The notes under the pieces: generated by a model
Told to the model about the DNA's origin: nothing
Database searches by the model: none
What the model saw: the letters and a program-made list of their open reading frames with translations, nothing else
Translations under genes and position numbers: made by a program
In this document: positions 45,824-53,861 of the stretch, piece by piece
Position numbering within the stretch: position 1 is the stretch's first letter
Layout of the letters: each line of letters starts with the position of its first letter
Source of the DNA: [Clostridium] scindens ATCC 35704
GTDB lineage: Bacteria; Bacillota; Clostridia; Lachnospirales; Lachnospiraceae
Direction: 5' to 3'
Length of the DNA stretch: 64,000 nt
Assembly (NCBI RefSeq): GCF_004295125.1
Contig: NZ_CP036170.1
Location: forward strand, 3,536,501 to 3,600,500

Positions 45824-46146
45824 AAAGTAGTTTTAAAAGCATTGAGATATTGGCACACGCTGTAACAAGCGGTACATTTCCAATCAAAGATATCACACAG
45901 TTTAAAACAATGTATCTAGCATTTTTTTATTCTGGCACCTACTTTCTTACCGAACTCAACCCACATATTATGCTGTTTAATGATTCTTTTATCGGTAAAA
46001 ACCTTGAATTTGGGAGAGTAGGAACAAATACAGGTTATAGTATTGGTGGAAGCGTACGGTTTGCATCTACTACATCGTTTGTTATGGGTAACTGGACTGT
46101 AAATGGCTGGACGTTTAGCAGTTGGATGCTGATAGGAATCAAATAA
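45824..46146 (+). other. Silent fibre C-terminal cassette B
   Basis: An open frame continues from site S1 for about 107 codons (LESSFKSIEIL... to WMLIGIK) and stops at 46146. There is no start codon with a ribosome binding site and no N-terminal fibre part, so it is a silent cassette rather than a gene. It faces cassette C tail to tail, with 8 bp between the two stop codons. Confidence 0.85.
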
Positions 46147-46154
46147 ACTATAGA

Positions 46155-46417
46155 TTAATTTCCGATAGCAATCCAATCCACGGTATATTGTGTGCTTCCA
46201 ATATCACCATTAGGTGATTGGACACTTATAATAAAACCACTCGTTGTAACTTTATATGTTCCAACAGTTATCCAAGGATCACGGGACTCGCTTCCTTTTC
46301 TAACCGAGCCTATTACAATAGGTGGATTAGAAAATGCCTTTTTAAATACTATATCCTGCATTCGTATATATCCGTTTGCATTTGGTGGCGTTGCCATTCC
46401 ACATTCAATTCTATATG
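46155..46417 (-). other. Silent fibre C-terminal cassette C
   Basis: On the minus strand the frame runs from site S2 (ELIRKL) through YRIECGMATPPNANGYIR to VDWIAIGN and stops at 46155. The segment PNANGYIRMQDIVFKKAFSN resembles receptor-binding tips of tail fibres. It lacks its own start signals. Confidence 0.85.
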
Positions 46418-46437
46418 GTAATTTTCTAATTAATTCA
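46418..46437 (-). repeat. Shufflon recombination site S2
   Basis: TGAATTAATTAGAAAATTAC on the minus strand, two differences from consensus. It is the most divergent site and changes the encoded N of ELNRKL to I. Confidence 0.82.
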
Positions 46438-46485
46438 GTATCCCTCCTTGAAACTTGTTATTATTTACGTCTATAAAAGCGTACA

Positions 46486-46513
46486 ACAAAAACACCCGAT
46501 CCCCGCCGGATGT
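46486..46513 (-). terminator. Terminator of the shufflon recombinase gene
   Basis: On the minus strand ACATCCG and CGGGTGT pair (7 bp, one G-U) around an 8-base loop, followed by TTTTTG. It lies 25 bp past the stop codon. Confidence 0.72.
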
Positions 46514-46537
46514 AAAAATGCCCTTATTCCCCTCTTG

Positions 46538-47533
46538 CTATGCGCTTAAATACTTCTGATGATGATACTTGACGCCTTCCTGGTCCACCGTGCAGTAGCC
46601 CATCGTCGTCTCCGGCTTCGCATGGCCCGCCATGACCATGGCCTCCTGCAGCGGCATCCCCCGGTTCAGGGCGTTGGTCAGGGACGTCCTGCGGAACCGG
46701 TGCGGGTGGGCCTTCTCGACCCCCGCCCGCTGGCCCGTCCGCCGGATGATGTCCTCGATCCCCGTCTTTGACAGTCGGCTATGCGGCCTCCTGATGGATA
46801 CAATCAGCGCCGGGCTCCCATCCGTCCGGCTGTCCAGATACTCCTTCATGTACAGGTTCGTCCTGTCGTTCAGGTAGACACGCCTCTCCTTGCTCCCCTT
46901 CCCGAATACGATCAGGTCCTTGCTGGTGAAGCGGATGTCGTCGCGGTTCAGGGTCACCAGTTCCGAGACCCTCACCGCCGTGCTGTAGAAGAACTCCATC
47001 ATCGCCTTGTCCCGGAGCGTGCTGCAGTTCCGCAGCAGCATCTCCCTCTCCTCGTCCGTGTAGGGCTTGCGGATCTTCTGCTCCACCTTGATCGCCTCCA
47101 CCAGGGCCATGGGATTCCTCCGGATCCGGTCCCTGTCCCGCAGCCATGCGAAGAAGCTGCTGTAGACCGCCCGGACGTTCTTGAGCGTCTGGTTGGACAC
47201 CTGGCGGATCGCCTTGTAGGCCCGCATGTACCCGGAGATGTCCCCCTCCGTAATGTCCCGGACTGCCTTGTTCACATAGGACAGCAGCCTCTGCAGCTCG
47301 TAACGGTACCTATCCACCGTCCCGGGGGACTTTCCCTCCAGGGCCTTCGACATCAGGTATTCCTCCAGGTCTATGGCCCAGCTCCTGTCGGGAACCCTCA
47401 GTTCCCGCTTCTCCTGCGAGATCTCGCACCCCTCGAACACCACCTGAAGGACCGTCTTAAGGTCTCTCAGGCATGCCTCGTCCAGAATGGCCTGCATCCT
47501 CCGCAGCACCTCCATAATCTTCTGCTCCATCAT
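46538..47533 (-). CDS. Tyrosine recombinase of the tail-fibre shufflon
   Basis: The start is ATG at 47533 with AAAAAGGAG upstream, giving 331 residues; a longer in-frame extension lacks a ribosome binding site. A SAM-like N-terminal DNA-binding domain (about 50-145) is followed by the catalytic domain. Arg188 lies in STAVRVSELV, a Lys in the GKGSKERRV hairpin, His278 and Arg281 in HPHRFRR, His304 in AGHAKPETT and Tyr313 in MGYCTV: the complete catalytic set. It should invert DNA between the four flanking sites, like Rci of plasmid shufflons. Its G+C content is strikingly higher than the cassettes on both sides, pointing to a separate origin. Confidence 0.9.
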   Translation of the reverse strand: MMEQKIMEVLRRMQAILDEACLRDLKTVLQVVFEGCEISQEKRELRVPDRSWAIDLEEYLMSKALEGKSPGTVDRYRYELQRLLSYVNKAVRDITEGDISGYMRAYKAIRQVSNQTLKNVRAVYSSFFAWLRDRDRIRRNPMALVEAIKVEQKIRKPYTDEEREMLLRNCSTLRDKAMMEFFYSTAVRVSELVTLNRDDIRFTSKDLIVFGKGSKERRVYLNDRTNLYMKEYLDSRTDGSPALIVSIRRPHSRLSKTGIEDIIRRTGQRAGVEKAHPHRFRRTSLTNALNRGMPLQEAMVMAGHAKPETTMGYCTVDQEGVKYHHQKYLSA

Positions 47534-47581
47534 TCCAACTCCTTTTTGCTTTCCATTGTAGCAAATAATGCGGGCTATTCC

Positions 47582-47601
47582 TGAACTAAATAGAAAATTA
47601 G
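47582..47601 (+). repeat. Shufflon recombination site S3
   Basis: TGAACTAAATAGAAAATTAG, one difference from consensus. It lies just upstream of the recombinase start, and a TACAAT box between them could belong to the recombinase promoter. Confidence 0.87.
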
Positions 47602-47876
47602 CCGCTCCTAAAACATTACAATCCACAAAGATTGTTAGTGGTATCGGATACGATTACGCTATTTTATCTACATTAGGAGATATAAAAACAATGTTTGGCA
47701 ATGATACACTTACGACTAATGATATATCAGTTAGTGCAATGAATGGAAACTGGAATTATCGCCAAATACGTGTTGCAGGGACGGCGTGGCAAGAAAATAC
47801 CCTTCTTATATTCTTTGCCAGCAATCTTAACCAGAACCAACAGGTATATATAAACATTATGCTCTCAGTAAGTTGA
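47602..47876 (+). other. Silent fibre C-terminal cassette A
   Basis: The frame runs from S3 (ELNRKLAAPKTLQ) to INIMLSVS and stops at 47876, about 91 codons after the site. One base separates its stop from the stop of the expressed fibre on the other strand. Inversion of 47582-48256 would place it behind the fibre N-terminus in frame. Confidence 0.87.
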
Positions 47877-47877
47877 C

Positions 47878-48765
47878 CTATATCTCGACTTTGGGGATGT
47901 CATTAAGAGGAAATAAATCCGATGTTATATAGGCGCCGGATGCTACATAACTTTGATTTTCATTATGGTTTCCATCACTAACGAAATTAGTATTGCCCGC
48001 AGGCCCTATGCTCACATAAAAAGATCCTGTAATGGTCGCTCCAATTATCCGATCGCCCGGCAAAGTTATATCAATTGCTGGGCGATATCCCTCCGGTATC
48101 TTTCCTTGATTGCTGTAACTATGTCCTGCTATTACACCTGAAAGCACTTTATTATGTTTAAATGTAACAATATTTCCATTTCTGATAAGTGTCCAGCCAT
48201 TAACAGATGAATTTTGGGCGTTTTGATCTAAAAACACTAATTTTCTATTTAATTCACCAACTTCATCCTTCACCTTCCCCAAATTCGGCAGCACTTCAAA
48301 CAGCGGTTCCACCGCTTCCACATTCAGTCCATTCAGTTTCACCCGATACAGCGGATACTGCCTGAGCGTCTCTCCTTCATACACATTTCCTGCGGTATAA
48401 TCCGGGTCTTTTGCCACATCTCCTGGTACTCCCTGGATATAATGGAGTTTCATGTTCTCAATGGCTCCATTTGCTTCAATCTGCGCAACTACCAGATCAT
48501 TCCGCAACTGATTCTGCGTGCCATTATTAATCGTAATGTCCTCATATTCCCCAAACGGAATGCGTCCGACTGCTCCTCCTACTACCAGTGCTCCGTCATA
48601 TATACGAAGCAGGTTATTGGAGATCAAAGTTGCTTTTAACTTCTGTCCTACATTTACGACTCCATCCATACCGATAACTGCTTCCCATATGGCTCTGTCG
48701 TCTGCTGCGTTAATGTGTGCTTCCGCCTGAGGCGGCGTTTCAATTGTAATTCCTTTTAATCCCAT
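47878..48765 (-). CDS. Tail fibre/receptor-binding protein with shufflon-encoded C-terminus
   Basis: The start is ATG at 48765 (a GTG at 48777 is an alternative); the product has 295 residues. The constant part (residues 1-169) begins MGLKGITIETPPQAEAH and ends in a short helical linker, LGKVKDEVGELNRKL, encoded partly by recombination site S4. The variable part (about 120 residues, VFLDQNAQ to IPKVEI) is the currently expressed tip. It is the last structural gene of the tail operon and overlaps or abuts the Gp37-like gene. The N-terminus probably attaches to the tail tip and the C-terminus binds the target cell. Confidence 0.85.
   Translation of the reverse strand: MGLKGITIETPPQAEAHINAADDRAIWEAVIGMDGVVNVGQKLKATLISNNLLRIYDGALVVGGAVGRIPFGEYEDITINNGTQNQLRNDLVVAQIEANGAIENMKLHYIQGVPGDVAKDPDYTAGNVYEGETLRQYPLYRVKLNGLNVEAVEPLFEVLPNLGKVKDEVGELNRKLVFLDQNAQNSSVNGWTLIRNGNIVTFKHNKVLSGVIAGHSYSNQGKIPEGYRPAIDITLPGDRIIGATITGSFYVSIGPAGNTNFVSDGNHNENQSYVASGAYITSDLFPLNDIPKVEI
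48237..48256 (-). repeat. Shufflon recombination site S4 (inside the expressed fibre gene)
   Basis: TGAATTAAATAGAAAATTAG on the minus strand, exact consensus. It is read in frame as part of GELNRKL at the boundary between the constant and variable parts of the fibre. Confidence 0.88.
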
Positions 48766-48766
48766 A

Positions 48767-49756
48767 TTATTCACCAACCTTATATTCTATAGTTTTATTG
48801 TTAACATCGAGTTTCAATATTTTGCCTGTTACAGGCTGTTTCATGTACAATCCGGTGATTCTCTCGCGGCCGCCCACGATATCTCCGACTGCCACTTCGA
48901 TATCCTGGATTGTCATACTTAATTCCTTATAGTTTCCTGCATCTTTCAGTTTTTCCGTACCGTCTTCAATCATCTTTGCCCGGTCGGATTGGCTTGTTGC
49001 CTCATACACTGCCGCCCTTTCGTCTGCTCCGAAGAAGGACTGCTTTTCGCTGACATTTCCTTCTTCATCCGCATACAGATGGACTGTGATTAATTTTTCT
49101 TCCTTATCCTTACCATAGCAGACCAGATGATTGGTCCCCATCTGATAATCCCGTGTGGTAAAATGCACTTTATTGTCATTGCTATATTCTATATTTTCTG
49201 AATAATCCACGATGGGCACCGCCCGGATCACTACGCATCCGGAAAACTTCTGCTGTTCATAGACAAGTTCCAGTTTTGCTCCTGCGGACTTCAGCATCCC
49301 GGTCAATCCTTCCAGGCCATCTACGTAGCCATCCATCTCATAGCCTTGTATCTGGATGCCGCTGTCAACATCATCTACCTGCATCAGGCCGTCAAACCAT
49401 CCTTCTGTCAGGACTGCCAGAATTTCATTGGCTTCTCCGGATATGGTTAGTTTTTCCTGCCCATTTTCCGGGCAAATGATTTTCTGCTGCAGCAGGCCTC
49501 TCCAGGTGTAGCCTCTTAAGAATACGGAGTCTTCATAAGTCGAGGTCTCTTTATCTTCGATCAGGCCTCCGTATTCGGTGCCTGGCAGGTAGATCCGATC
49601 CCCCAGCTGATATCCTAGATTCATATATTCGGAAAGCGCCATCTGGAGTTCAAAATCATTGGTATCTCCCAGATCAATGTCCAACTGTGCAGATTCCGTC
49701 AGAAATCCTTTTTCCTGCCCTCTGCTGTTGGCAATAATCATATCTTTTATGCACAT
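48767..49756 (-). CDS. Phage tail protein, ReqiPepy6 Gp37-like
   Basis: The protein has 329 residues; GGAGCC precedes the start. The N-terminal beta-rich region (DTNDFELQM, GDRIYLPGTEYGGLIED) and a later GDIVGGRERITGLYMKQPVTGKI fit Gp37-like baseplate or tail proteins of siphoviruses with a gp27-like fold. It lies between Dit and the fibre, where a tail-associated hub protein is expected. Confidence 0.78.
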   Translation of the reverse strand: MCIKDMIIANSRGQEKGFLTESAQLDIDLGDTNDFELQMALSEYMNLGYQLGDRIYLPGTEYGGLIEDKETSTYEDSVFLRGYTWRGLLQQKIICPENGQEKLTISGEANEILAVLTEGWFDGLMQVDDVDSGIQIQGYEMDGYVDGLEGLTGMLKSAGAKLELVYEQQKFSGCVVIRAVPIVDYSENIEYSNDNKVHFTTRDYQMGTNHLVCYGKDKEEKLITVHLYADEEGNVSEKQSFFGADERAAVYEATSQSDRAKMIEDGTEKLKDAGNYKELSMTIQDIEVAVGDIVGGRERITGLYMKQPVTGKILKLDVNNKTIEYKVGE

Positions 49757-50559
49757 CTTGGCTGGCTCCTTTCCTGGAACAGGATAATGTCAAATCCAAA
49801 ATCCCCGTTCCATTTTACCCGGCTCATGCCCTGTGGAATTCTGGCAAAGATATTCTGTTCTTTCTCTCTGCTGTTAAATGCATTTTCCCTGCTGCCGTCT
49901 GTCTTCGTAAGTATGATTGTTCCCTGGGAACTATCTATTGTCACGTACTCTCCTGCCTCGATCTTCATATTCACCTGATATAACTGGTCTCCTATGAAAA
50001 CCGCTGGGCTTATGGCAGGTCCGAATATCACCATGCGGAAATCCGTTTCCGTATAATGTTCATTTAGTATTGTCATATCTGACAGACCGTTAGAGTAGCG
50101 GTATGGATAACGCAGTGGATATCTCTTGTTATCCCTTGACATGGTATCTGTCGGCTCATAATGCATCTCTTTTTCCTCTATCCAATAAGGATAGTCCGTG
50201 GTCACCGCAAGTTCTGTCACCGCAAGCACATCCGACTCCCACTCCGTCTTTTTGGACTCAGTAATGTAACATTTTAGATACTGCTGGTTGAAGTACAGCT
50301 TTCCTGGCACGCCGGCCAGTATGTCTTTCTCAAATATCTCTGTCACCAAGTCCAGTGCTCTGTGATATTCCGCTTTTGACGCAAATATCTCAAAGGTAAC
50401 ACTTTTCTCATGGATCTCCTTTTCAAACCCGGTAATCTGGTTTGCTGTTGACAGGGCGTTCCACTTATAATCCAGCAGATCTCCCGCCAGCAAATGATAG
50501 GGCCCGCTCTTTAGATCCACCACCTCGCCAAAATGATTCTTATAATACACATTCATCAT
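49747..50559 (-). CDS. Distal tail protein (Dit-like)
   Basis: The protein has 270 residues, starting at an ATGATG that overlaps the tape-measure stop. The N-terminal half is the siphovirus tail component pattern (DLKSGPYHLLAGDLLDYKW), followed by a galectin-like C-terminal half with YVTIDSSQGTIILTK and GDFGFDIILFQERS. Dit forms the ring joining the tail tube to the tip. It overlaps the next gene by 10 bp. Confidence 0.8.
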   Translation of the reverse strand: MMNVYYKNHFGEVVDLKSGPYHLLAGDLLDYKWNALSTANQITGFEKEIHEKSVTFEIFASKAEYHRALDLVTEIFEKDILAGVPGKLYFNQQYLKCYITESKKTEWESDVLAVTELAVTTDYPYWIEEKEMHYEPTDTMSRDNKRYPLRYPYRYSNGLSDMTILNEHYTETDFRMVIFGPAISPAVFIGDQLYQVNMKIEAGEYVTIDSSQGTIILTKTDGSRENAFNSREKEQNIFARIPQGMSRVKWNGDFGFDIILFQERSQPRCA

Positions 50560-52655
50560 ACTGTCACTGGCACTCCTTTCTTTAATGCTCTGTTTACCTG
50601 ACGTCCATTCAGGAATACAGGCCTGTCTGTTCTTTCATTGTTGATCTTTCTCTGCCGGCGTTCGAACTCATCAAAGTCGAATCCCTGCATTGCGCTGCCG
50701 CCGGACAGGATGGAATTCTGATAGGAGATTCCTCCTCCAAAGGTGGACATAGCCACGCTTGCCTGGCCTTCCAGCGTCTTTAGAGCCTGCCCCAGTCCTT
50801 TCTTCATCTCTCCCAAAGGAACATTGGATTCAAATCCGATTCCCATGCCCAGTGCCATCATTTTTCCTACTTCGTCACGGAAAACGCGGGATGGGGAATG
50901 GATGCCAAGTTTATCTTTGACCCAGTTCAGAGCATCTTCTGCCGCTTTTGACGCCGCATCTGCCAGCATCTTCGCTGCTTTGCCAATGCCATTTTTTATA
51001 CCTTCGATGATGTCGTGTCCTACCGCTCCCCAGTCAACGCTGCTGAAGGAAGATTTAATTGAATCAATAATCTGCGGTATCGCGTCAATAATCTTCGGTA
51101 TTGCCTCTACCAGGCCAAGCGCCAGCTGGCCGATCAGTTCTATACCTGTCAGGATTATCTGAGGTATCATCGTCAATAATCCCGTCAGCAGGCTCTGAAT
51201 TATGCCCGGAGCCATTGCAATCAATATTGGTATTGCGTTAATCAGTCCTTGCGCCAATCCCATAAGTAAAGTTAGGCCCGAACTGATCAACTGCGGGATA
51301 TTATCAAGCAGTCCTTGGATCAATGTTAGTATCAATGTAATCGCTGTCGGTACCAGCATAGGGAGTTGTGCCGCAATTCCTTCAATCAGCCCGGATAGTA
51401 TACTGAATCCTCCTGCCAAAAGTGCTGGAAGATTGGCTGTTATAGCCAACATCAGACTATTAAGAAGTAGTGCTCCTTCTTCCATCAATGCGGGTAATGC
51501 TTCCACAATTCCATTGCACAGATTGGTAATAATCTCAGGGCCTTTTGTCATCATCATCTCCAGCAATCCATCTATCTCATCACCATATGCCTGGTGCAAC
51601 AGGCCTAAACCAGCGACAACCAGTCCGATACCTGCGCCTATCCCCATGAATTTGAGAAATCCTAGTCCGAAACTAGCTGCCTTTTTAAGTACGTCATCAA
51701 AGGATTCTCCAACCATTGACCCCCATGTACCCATATAGGATCCGAATTCTCCTAATTTCCCTGAAGCAGTCTGGAACTTTTCTCCGATTTTTGTCCCTAC
51801 TTCTCCTGCCTTTTCTCCAATTTTTGCTCCTACTTCTCCTACCTTTTCCCCTGCTTTTTTTAAAGGCTCGGAAAGTACGTCTTTCAGCTTCCCACCAGTT
51901 TCAGACCATACGTCCTTCATTTTTCCGGATATTTCCTTCATTTTATTGACCACTTCTTCTGTGGGAAGTTTAGATAATAGATTTTTTCCCATATCACTGA
52001 ACTTTGTCATGATTGTGGAAACACTGTCGGAAATAGGTCCTACTAATTTTGCTCCCGTCTTAGACCATATTTCGCCGATTTTCCCGGACATTTCTTTTAA
52101 TTTTTCCATGATTTTTTCGGTTGGTATCTTTTCAATCAATTTTTTCCCAAGTTCTCCAACCTTTGTCACAATCTTTGTCACGGTGCCTCCTACGAAAGAT
52201 ATAATCTTTTCTCCCATAGATAGGGCTGTAGAGACGATTTTTTTAGCCAAATTTGCCAATTTAGGAATCATATCCTCGATCGGAATAATCAGTGCCGAAG
52301 CAAAATTTGAAAAACTCTCTTTTAAAGGACCTATCTTGCTTCCAATACCCGAAAAAATTTCCGGCACTTTTGACATTCCCTGCCCTAATTTTCCAACTGT
52401 TTCCACTGCCTTTCCGATGCCGCCTGTCACCAGCCCTACCGCGCCTTTAACACTATCATACGCTGTGATTACCTCTAGAATATTCGGCATTACGCCTGCC
52501 ATGTCTGAACTGAGCGTATCAAATGATACTCCGGTTTTTGACAATGACTCTGCCAATTGGGCAAATATGGTATTTGCGTTTGTTACAATCTTTCCCATAT
52601 TATCCACTATGCCGGTAATGTCATCTAACGCTTTGTTTGTCTTTTCTTCTGCCAT
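50556..52655 (-). CDS. Tape measure protein
   Basis: The protein has 699 residues; AAAGGATG precedes the start. It has long helical repeats rich in Lys, Gly and Ser in the first half, several strongly hydrophobic segments in residues about 330-550, and the usual C-terminal DALNWVKDKLGIHSPSRVF motif of siphovirus tape measures. It sets tail length. At 699 residues it predicts a rather short tail. Confidence 0.93.
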   Translation of the reverse strand: MAEEKTNKALDDITGIVDNMGKIVTNANTIFAQLAESLSKTGVSFDTLSSDMAGVMPNILEVITAYDSVKGAVGLVTGGIGKAVETVGKLGQGMSKVPEIFSGIGSKIGPLKESFSNFASALIIPIEDMIPKLANLAKKIVSTALSMGEKIISFVGGTVTKIVTKVGELGKKLIEKIPTEKIMEKLKEMSGKIGEIWSKTGAKLVGPISDSVSTIMTKFSDMGKNLLSKLPTEEVVNKMKEISGKMKDVWSETGGKLKDVLSEPLKKAGEKVGEVGAKIGEKAGEVGTKIGEKFQTASGKLGEFGSYMGTWGSMVGESFDDVLKKAASFGLGFLKFMGIGAGIGLVVAGLGLLHQAYGDEIDGLLEMMMTKGPEIITNLCNGIVEALPALMEEGALLLNSLMLAITANLPALLAGGFSILSGLIEGIAAQLPMLVPTAITLILTLIQGLLDNIPQLISSGLTLLMGLAQGLINAIPILIAMAPGIIQSLLTGLLTMIPQIILTGIELIGQLALGLVEAIPKIIDAIPQIIDSIKSSFSSVDWGAVGHDIIEGIKNGIGKAAKMLADAASKAAEDALNWVKDKLGIHSPSRVFRDEVGKMMALGMGIGFESNVPLGEMKKGLGQALKTLEGQASVAMSTFGGGISYQNSILSGGSAMQGFDFDEFERRQRKINNERTDRPVFLNGRQVNRALKKGVPVTV

Positions 52656-52707
52656 GTTATCATCCTTTCTTGATTAACACGGCTCACTGGCTCACATATG
52701 TCTTCTT

Positions 52708-52884
52708 CTAATTTTTTATTCTGATTTCTACCTCTCTTCCGCACTTCTTGCATCGGATATACACTCCGCTGCACTGTGCGGTGTTGTCATATATCAATAG
52801 TTTCTGCCCGCATTCTTGATTGGGGCAGCGGTACCATTTCCGCACAACCGGAATCTTCAGCACCTTTTCAATCTGCTTTGTCAT
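52708..52884 (-). CDS. Small Com-like zinc finger protein
   Basis: A 58-residue ORF (MTKQIEKVLKIPVVRKWY...) starts at ATG 52884, overlapping the gp15 stop as ATGA, and ends at 52708. It carries two Cys pairs, CPNQEC and CKKC, and the spacing and LLIYD...IRCKKC pattern resemble the phage Com translational regulator. It lies between gp15 and the tape measure. It may be an RNA-binding regulator of tail gene translation; the role is inferred. Confidence 0.65.
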   Translation of the reverse strand: MTKQIEKVLKIPVVRKWYRCPNQECGQKLLIYDNTAQCSGVYIRCKKCGREVEIRIKN

Positions 52885-53447
52885 GAGAATAATTCTCCTA
52901 TCTCATAATCGGATACGTTGCCCTGTTTTCTGTGGAGCGCGACCCGTTTCTTGATTTCTTTTACCCGCTTTCTTTCTTCCTTGTCTTTAATCGAATTCAG
53001 ATCTGCTTTGCGGTACATCATTCTTTGCTTGATCTCCGCCTGCTCCGGCAGGCCTTCGAATAGAATCAGGAATTTCCACCAGTGCATGTACCTCACCCGT
53101 TCAAGGTCAATGCCATAGTACTCCAGGAAAGCAGCGAAGATGCAGCCGGCATCTTCGGTGTATGAAAACACCGGCTCGCTTTCGCTTTTTGAGGAATCAG
53201 TCTTCTTTGGCTCAGGGTAAAGCACATTGCCTGCCAGGAACTCTCCTAGTTTATATATTGCTTCTTCCGTATCTTCCGGACAGTCGATATACCACTGCAA
53301 TAAGAGTTCTGCCTTCTTTCTGCCGGGAACTCCCTCGTCATCCAGAAGTTCTACCAGTTTGATCCATTCCCGGAAATCTGTCACAATGCGGCACCGCTTG
53401 CCTCTGACTTCCACATAGTCAGGAAACCTTTCATATAAAGGGTTCAT
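52881..53447 (-). CDS. Phage Gp15 protein
   Basis: The start is ATG at 53447, after AGGTGA, giving 188 residues. It matches the Gp15 family in pattern, with FREWIKLVELLDDE near the N-terminus and MHWWKFLILFEGLP in the C-terminal half. It usually sits between the tail chaperone and tape measure, as here, and probably corresponds to the longer chaperone-type product. Confidence 0.82.
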   Translation of the reverse strand: MNPLYERFPDYVEVRGKRCRIVTDFREWIKLVELLDDEGVPGRKKAELLLQWYIDCPEDTEEAIYKLGEFLAGNVLYPEPKKTDSSKSESEPVFSYTEDAGCIFAAFLEYYGIDLERVRYMHWWKFLILFEGLPEQAEIKQRMMYRKADLNSIKDKEERKRVKEIKKRVALHRKQGNVSDYEIGELFS

Positions 53448-53452
53448 AGGAA

Positions 53453-53839
53453 TCACCTGTTATGATGCTGCCCTTTCTGGCCGCCTTGCCTCTGCTGCGT
53501 ATTACGGTTCGCATTTACATAATATTTGCTATAGTTTTGATCCATCCGTCTGCCTTCCTGTTCTCCAAACCTGGAAAATGATTCTGCTGACTGGATCGCC
53601 AGTTCCAGGCTGACTCTTCCTTCATACATCTTTTCACTGGTTTCCGGGCCAAATATATGGTCAAAGAACTGGGCAAAACAGTCTACCTGCGCGCGGATAA
53701 TGTCGCTTTTCTTTCCCACCTTTGGGGTTTCCTTGCTCTGGATGACCAACTGCTCCTGGGCTTCCTCCAGGGCGTCCATGAAGTCCGCATCTGTAAAGTC
53801 AATCTCTTGTTCAAATGTTCCGAATTTCCACAAACTCAT
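53453..53839 (-). CDS. Tail assembly chaperone
   Basis: The protein has 128 residues with AGAGGAATC before ATG. It is helical and acidic at the N-terminus (DFTDADFMDALEEAQEQ) with a basic, Gln-rich tail. It lies between the tail tube and Gp15 genes, the place of the G-type chaperone in siphoviruses. The call rests on size and position. Confidence 0.65.
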   Translation of the reverse strand: MSLWKFGTFEQEIDFTDADFMDALEEAQEQLVIQSKETPKVGKKSDIIRAQVDCFAQFFDHIFGPETSEKMYEGRVSLELAIQSAESFSRFGEQEGRRMDQNYSKYYVNANRNTQQRQGGQKGQHHNR

Positions 53840-53861
53840 CTAACTGATTCCTCTCTTTCTC

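Larger units (their letters stand above)
45804..48256. other. Shufflon: four-site invertible region for the tail-fibre C-terminus
   Basis: Four copies of a 20-bp site lie at 45804-45823 (+), 46418-46437 (-), 47582-47601 (+) and 48237-48256 (-). The consensus is TGAATTAAATAGAAAATTAG; two copies are exact and the others differ by one base and two bases. Each site is followed, in its own orientation, by an open frame that continues the peptide E-L-(N/I)-R-K-L into a different C-terminus. One copy is fused to the fibre gene and three are silent. A tyrosine recombinase gene lies between sites 2 and 3. Inversion between opposite sites would exchange the expressed C-terminus. Confidence 0.9.

Noticed and set aside
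45850-46146. Stand-alone gene starting at TTG 45850
   Set aside because: The frame is open further back through site S1, there is no ribosome binding site, and it matches a silent fibre cassette.
46781-47584. Long plus-strand ORF opposite the recombinase
   Set aside because: It is an antisense frame kept open by the high G+C of the recombinase gene; it has no family-like sequence and the minus strand has the full catalytic motif set.
50743-52677. Plus-strand ORFs opposite the tape measure gene
   Set aside because: They are antisense frames; the minus strand has a full tape measure with ribosome binding site.
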